From positions 62,001 to 126,000 of the forward strand of contig JAXEWB010000040.1 of NCBI GenBank assembly GCA_034114085.1: a stretch of DNA of 64,000 bases. The letters run 5' to 3'. Shown one piece after another: positions 60,203 through 64,000 of this stretch; the stretch's first letter is position 1; the number at the start of each line of letters is the position of its first letter. Source of the DNA: Spiro-02 sp034114085 (lineage in GTDB: Bacteria; Spirochaetota; Spirochaetia; Sphaerochaetales; Sphaerochaetaceae). The position numbers were made by a program, and so were the translations under genes. The notes under the pieces were generated by a model that searched no databases, was not told where the DNA came from, and saw only the letters and a program-made list of their open reading frames with translations.

Positions 60203-61471
60203 ATGGTCAAGGAAATCAAGCTCCCAAGCGCTGGCCAGACCACTGACCAAGCGGTAATATGCGAGTGGCTTGTCAAAGTCGGGGATTCCGTCAACCGTGG
60301 AGATATCCTGCTCAAGGCGGAAACCGACAAGGCCGTCCTTCCCGTAGAAAGCTTTACGAAAGGGCAAGTAATCGACATCCTCGCCCAGGAAGGGGACACG
60401 GTGGACGCAGGGGACGTCCTCGCGATCATTGGCGATGCGGAGGATATGAAGAGCTACGCGAAAGGCGGTAGTTCACCGACCGCTACGGCCACCGCACTCG
60501 CCACAGCCACACAGGAACCTGTTCAGGCTCCTCTCGTCGAAGAAGATGAGTTCATCGAAATCTTCAAGGACGTCAAACCGACCACAAAGCCGGCTCCCGC
60601 GCAAGTCTCAGCCCCCGCCTTCGCCGGACATACAGATGGACGAACCATCGTCAAGGCGATGCCCAACGCAAAAAAGCTGGCGAAGGAATCCGGAATCGAC
60701 ATCAACAGCGTCACAAGCGACAACAATGGGCTGGTCAAAGCGCGCGATGTACAAAGGTATTTGGAAAACGCACAGATATCCGCGGGGGAAGAAGCTGAAT
60801 TCGAGGTGATGAAGCTCAGCAGAATGAGGCGGATCATCGGCAAGAGGATGCTCCAGAGCGTCCAGAGCATCCCGGCGTTCGTCGTGACCGTTACGGTGGA
60901 CATGACCAAGGCCATCGCCTTGAAGAAGCTGCTTGCGGAAAAAGAACGCAAAATCTCCTACAACGACCTGATCATGAAGGCGATAGCTGTCACCGCCAAA
61001 GATTTCCCTCTTGTCCGCGCCCGCTATGAAAACGATGAAATCCACATCTACAGGCATCTGAGCGTGGGCATGGCCGTATCCATAGAGAACGGCCTGGTCG
61101 TCCCCGTGCAGAAGGACATCGAGAACAAGGGCATTTTGGACATCGCAGCCGCGAACAAGGTTCTGATTGAAAAGGCAAAGAAAGGCGAGCTGACTACCGA
61201 AGAAATGGGCTGCGGCACCTGCACGGTCTCCAACCTCGGCATGTTCGGCGCGACCATGACCACGCCGATTATCAACCCACCCGAAAGCTTTATTCTGGGT
61301 ATCGGCGGCATTCTCAAACAGCTGGAGCTCGTCGACGACGACATCGTGGAAGTTCAGAAGATGAATATCACCGGCTCTTTCGACCATAGGATGATGGACG
61401 GTGTCGATGGTATCAAGATTCTCAATAATATCAAGGCATTGCTGGAAGAACCGGCGATGATGGCCTGCTAA
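60203..61471 (+). CDS. 2-oxo-acid dehydrogenase E2, dihydrolipoyl acyltransferase
   Basis: 422 aa, TAGGAGGACATC before the ATG. One lipoyl domain (residues 1-80) carries the lipoylated lysine in LLKAETDKAVLPVES. An Ala/Thr/Pro-rich linker follows, then a peripheral-subunit-binding domain near residues 150-190 (MPNAKKLAKESGIDINSVTS...LVKARDVQRYL), another linker and the catalytic domain, whose active site is SFDHRMMDGVDGIKILNNIK with the His and Asp of HxxxDG. It transfers the acyl group to CoA and forms the core of the complex. The RMRRIIGKRM start of the core domain is typical. Confidence 0.95.
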   Translation: MVKEIKLPSAGQTTDQAVICEWLVKVGDSVNRGDILLKAETDKAVLPVESFTKGQVIDILAQEGDTVDAGDVLAIIGDAEDMKSYAKGGSSPTATATALATATQEPVQAPLVEEDEFIEIFKDVKPTTKPAPAQVSAPAFAGHTDGRTIVKAMPNAKKLAKESGIDINSVTSDNNGLVKARDVQRYLENAQISAGEEAEFEVMKLSRMRRIIGKRMLQSVQSIPAFVVTVTVDMTKAIALKKLLAEKERKISYNDLIMKAIAVTAKDFPLVRARYENDEIHIYRHLSVGMAVSIENGLVVPVQKDIENKGILDIAAANKVLIEKAKKGELTTEEMGCGTCTVSNLGMFGATMTTPIINPPESFILGIGGILKQLELVDDDIVEVQKMNITGSFDHRMMDGVDGIKILNNIKALLEEPAMMAC

Positions 61472-61482
61472 GGAGATTTGCG

Positions 61483-62865
61483 ATGCCAGATGCACCCGTA
61501 TTCGATGTAATAGTCATCGGTGGAGGTCCGGGAGGATATTCCACCGCCATTGCGGCGGCGAAAGCGGGCCTCAAGGTGGCCCTCTTTGAAATGACCAGGC
61601 TTGGCGGGACTTGCCTCAACGTCGGCTGTATTCCGACAAAATACCTGTTGGACAAGGCCGCGTTCCTGGAAAAGACCAGAAGCCTTGGAAAGAACGGCGT
61701 GGTGAAACAGGCCGGTCAGTACAGCTTCAAAAAGATACAGGAGGGCAAAGCCGCCACCGTCAAGAAGCTGACCGACGGCGTAGGGGGCCTGCTCAAGGCG
61801 GCGGGCGTTACCGTAGTCAACGGCAAGGCGACGCTCCAAGCTGATAGAACGGTCATGTGTAACGGGATGTCATACAAGGCGAAGGATATCATCCTCGCCA
61901 CGGGCTCGCAGCCGATGATGATTCCGATCCCGGGAGTCGAACTGACGGTGGACAGCACCTCCGCCCTCGCCCTTCAATCCATTCCCAGACGCCTGGCCGT
62001 CATTGGCGGCGGGGTTATCGGACTTGAACTCGCCAGCGCCTATTCATCCTTCGGGAGCGAGGTCGTGGTTATCGAGATGGCGGACAAGATCCTTCCCAAC
62101 GAAGAACCGGCGTCTTCCGCGTACCTTCGAAAGGCACTGGAAGGACGGGGAATCAGGATACTCACCTCCTGCAAGGTCGAATCCATCACAAAAAGCGCGG
62201 ACGCGAAAGCTGTGAACTATACGGACAAGGACGGCAAACCGGCCAAGGACGAAGCGGACGTCGTACTTATGGCGATCGGCAGAAAAGCGTACACCGACGG
62301 AGTTCTCGCCCCGGACGTGAAGCTCGACGTGGACCGGCGCGGGTGCATTGTCGTCGATGCCGACATGAAAACGTCAGCCGATCATGTGTATGCGATTGGC
62401 GATGTCATCGGCGGATACCAGCTCGCCCACGTCGCCTACTCCGAAGGAGAGGTCGCCCTCCAGTCGATTCTGGGTGCGGGCCATGACGGGGACAAACCCG
62501 CGATCCCGCGGTGCGTCTATACCATCCCGCCCTTCGCCGCGACCGGCATGACCAGCGAAGAGGCGAAGAAAAACGGGTTCGAACCAGTTACCGGCCGGTT
62601 CAGCTATGACGCCAACGGCATGGCGATGGCGGAGAACGCATCCGGCTTCGTCATGATGATCATGGACAAGAACAGCCGAGCGACGCTGGGAGCGCAGATA
62701 GTCGGCGAGAACGCCCCGGAGATGATTGCGTTCGCCTCGACAACGGTAACGAAGAAGTACACGTTGTCGGATTGGGAGAAAATCATTATCGCCCACCCTT
62801 CCTTGACGGAGATGTTCAAGGAAGCGGCGCTGGACGCATTCGGCAAAGCGATCCACAAGGTATGA
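61483..62865 (+). CDS. lpdA: Dihydrolipoyl dehydrogenase (E3)
   Basis: 460 aa, AAGGAG 8 nt upstream. FAD-binding GGGPGGYSTAIAAAKAG near residue 10, the redox disulfide GGTCLNVGCIPTK near residue 38, the NAD-binding VIGGGVIGLELASAYSSFG near residue 170, VYAIGDVIGGYQLAHVAYSE for the second FAD contact, and the catalytic His-Glu pair in AHPSLTEMFKEA at the end. It reoxidises the E2 lipoyl group with NAD+. It is immediately downstream of E2, so all four subunits are encoded together. Confidence 0.96.
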   Translation: MPDAPVFDVIVIGGGPGGYSTAIAAAKAGLKVALFEMTRLGGTCLNVGCIPTKYLLDKAAFLEKTRSLGKNGVVKQAGQYSFKKIQEGKAATVKKLTDGVGGLLKAAGVTVVNGKATLQADRTVMCNGMSYKAKDIILATGSQPMMIPIPGVELTVDSTSALALQSIPRRLAVIGGGVIGLELASAYSSFGSEVVVIEMADKILPNEEPASSAYLRKALEGRGIRILTSCKVESITKSADAKAVNYTDKDGKPAKDEADVVLMAIGRKAYTDGVLAPDVKLDVDRRGCIVVDADMKTSADHVYAIGDVIGGYQLAHVAYSEGEVALQSILGAGHDGDKPAIPRCVYTIPPFAATGMTSEEAKKNGFEPVTGRFSYDANGMAMAENASGFVMMIMDKNSRATLGAQIVGENAPEMIAFASTTVTKKYTLSDWEKIIIAHPSLTEMFKEAALDAFGKAIHKV

Positions 62866-62876
62866 AGAGGTAATTC

Positions 62877-63599
62877 ATGGATACTGTAGCGTACATCATC
62901 AGGCATGGGGAGACGGACAACAACAAAGCCCATCGTTTTATCGGATTCACCGACAAACCATTGAACCAGCGGGGTCTTGAACAAGCGGCCTGCCTGACGA
63001 AACCGATGAGCGGCGTTCCGTTGACGGCGATCTATTCAAGCCCCTTCCTTCGGACGATGCAGACCGCCGAGGCCGTCAGGGGAAGCAGGAGGCTTCCCAT
63101 CCTGCGCAATGAAGGTTTGTGTGAGATTAACTGCGGAGAGTGGGAAGGGCTGAATCGCGAAGAAATCGAAGCGAAATGGCCCGGCATGATCAAATACTGG
63201 CAGGAAGAACCCTCGAAGCTCCATATGCCGGGAGGAGAGACCTTCGAGCAAGTCCAACAACGGGGAATGGCGGCGTTCCAGGAAATCATCGCGGCGAACC
63301 ACGGCGGGCATGTCGCAATCGTCTCCCATATGCTCACCATCCAGCTGATCATCTGCAAGTTGTTTGATATCCCCATCGACGACGTATGGAGGCTCTACAG
63401 GCTGGAAAACACGTCGGTAACAAAAATGCGCATCAAGGACAACGGGGAGTTCTCCATCGAGAAATGGGGGGAGGACGGACATCTTCAGGAAAGCCTGAAG
63501 AACACTTACGTCAAGATCGCCGGATTCAAGCCAACGGACTTCGCGGCGAAATATGGTATCGAATATCTCCAGGGGACCGTCCATCAGTTCCCCGCCTGA
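62877..63599 (+). CDS. Histidine phosphatase superfamily protein (phosphoglycerate mutase-like)
   Basis: 240 aa, AGAGG before the ATG. The catalytic motif YIIRHGETDNN (RHG) lies near residue 8, a second arginine region in YSSPFLRTMQTAE, the acid/base glutamate in CEINCGEWEGL, and the second histidine in IVSHMLTIQ. Length and the C-terminal extension do not match a classical GpmA, so it is more likely a broad or sugar-phosphate phosphatase. Between the E3 and kinase genes it may act on a phosphorylated intermediate of the same pathway. Confidence 0.9.
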   Translation: MDTVAYIIRHGETDNNKAHRFIGFTDKPLNQRGLEQAACLTKPMSGVPLTAIYSSPFLRTMQTAEAVRGSRRLPILRNEGLCEINCGEWEGLNREEIEAKWPGMIKYWQEEPSKLHMPGGETFEQVQQRGMAAFQEIIAANHGGHVAIVSHMLTIQLIICKLFDIPIDDVWRLYRLENTSVTKMRIKDNGEFSIEKWGEDGHLQESLKNTYVKIAGFKPTDFAAKYGIEYLQGTVHQFPA

Positions 63600-63610
63600 A
63601 AGGATCCGCC

Positions 63611-64000
63611 ATGAAACACGGCTATGTCGTCGCCATTGACCAAAGCACCCAGAACACCAAGGCGTCCCTGTACGATGAAACGGGCGTCCTGGTCGCGCGC
63701 AAGCTTCTTCCCCATGCTCAAATCATCGACGCCAACGGTTGGGTGGGTCATGATCTGAGGGAAATCAGGAGCAACTTGTTCGAGGTGGTCACAGGAGTGG
63801 TGACCGAGGCCGGGATTGATAAACAACAGGTCTTGGCGATCGGCATAGGCAACCAACGGGAGAGCGTCGGCCTGTGGGACCGGCAAACAGGCGAACCACT
63901 TTGCGATTCCATCGTATGGCAGTGCAACAGAGCAACGGAAATATGCAAGCGTCCTGAAATAGCGGACCAAGCAAGCTATATCCGGCAAACCTGCGGCTTG
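63611..64000 (+). CDS. FGGY-family carbohydrate kinase, glycerol kinase-like (3' end missing)
   Basis: The first 130 codons are visible; the gene runs past the window end. AAGGA precedes the ATG at 63611. The start GYVVAIDQSTQNTKASLYDE is the FGGY ATP-binding phosphate loop. IGIGNQRESVGLWDRQTGEP and SIVWQCNRA closely follow glycerol kinase (IGITNQRET..VWD..TG.P...AIVWQ..RT), which points to glycerol or a related polyol. With GDPD and other phosphodiesterases in the linked operon, glycerol is a sensible substrate. Confidence 0.85.
   Translation, partial: MKHGYVVAIDQSTQNTKASLYDETGVLVARKLLPHAQIIDANGWVGHDLREIRSNLFEVVTGVVTEAGIDKQQVLAIGIGNQRESVGLWDRQTGEPLCDSIVWQCNRATEICKRPEIADQASYIRQTCGL

Noticed and set aside
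60608..61495. Open frame of 295 codons on the minus strand
   Set aside because: Antisense to the E2 gene; His/Asp-rich composition is typical of a shadow frame.

Overview
The window (about 52% GC by eye) looks like chromosomal DNA of a non-pathogenic, fermentative spirochaete, most likely in or near Sphaerochaetaceae. That placement is an inference. It rests on a spirochaete-length MglB (405 aa) with MglA and an MglC that carries a long coiled-coil extension, on the anaerobe-type homocysteine genes (DUF39, NIL-ferredoxin, UPF0280), and on DUF4416 and several spirochaete-style lipoproteins. No rRNA, tRNA, CRISPR array or intact insertion sequence was seen.

Layout. 1-5160: end of a CorC/HlyC-type membrane protein, a GntR/FCD regulator remnant, a protein resembling a Y1 (REP-type) transposase that has lost its HUH motif, and leuS. 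5173-11784: eight leftward genes for exported beta-rich proteins, which resolve into two tandem, diverged copies of the same four-gene cassette, each with its own near-consensus promoter. This is the best candidate for an undescribed system. 12184-19305: serine dehydratase, a lipoprotein, DUF4416, a DAHP synthase/prephenate dehydratase fusion, a decayed Rpn-type gene, endonuclease III and a Nudix hydrolase. 19677-27271: a membrane protein, then a leftward methionine operon (hcyA, NIL-ferredoxin, UPF0280, metH, metF). 27607-34483: a YqfO-like protein, pth, a very large GH13 protein, a DAACS symporter and a membrane protein. 34726-40685: mglBAC and an AraC/GyrI-like regulator preceded by 22-bp tandem repeats. 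41074-49401: gpmI, a Xaa-Pro aminopeptidase, lgt, a C-terminal processing protease, rsmE and a sigma-54-activator-like protein without an HTH.

49407-64000: a LacI-family regulator facing an ABC importer (two permeases and a binding protein) and four hydrolases: a metallo-beta-lactamase lipoprotein, a nucleotide-pyrophosphatase-like enzyme, a glycerophosphodiester phosphodiesterase and a metallophosphoesterase. A second operon follows with a complete 2-oxo-acid dehydrogenase complex (E1 alpha, E1 beta, E2, E3), a histidine phosphatase and an FGGY/glycerol kinase cut by the window end. The palindrome TGTAATTACA occurs twice before each operon, 105 and 115 bp apart. This suggests one looping regulon for importing phosphodiesters and processing the products.

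Expression signals. Several first genes (leuS, sdaA, a lipoprotein, a Nudix gene, pth, the DAACS gene, lgt, the protease) have a -10 element only 6-10 nt before ATG and no Shine-Dalgarno, so leaderless transcripts are predicted. Other genes have ordinary AGGAGG-type sites.
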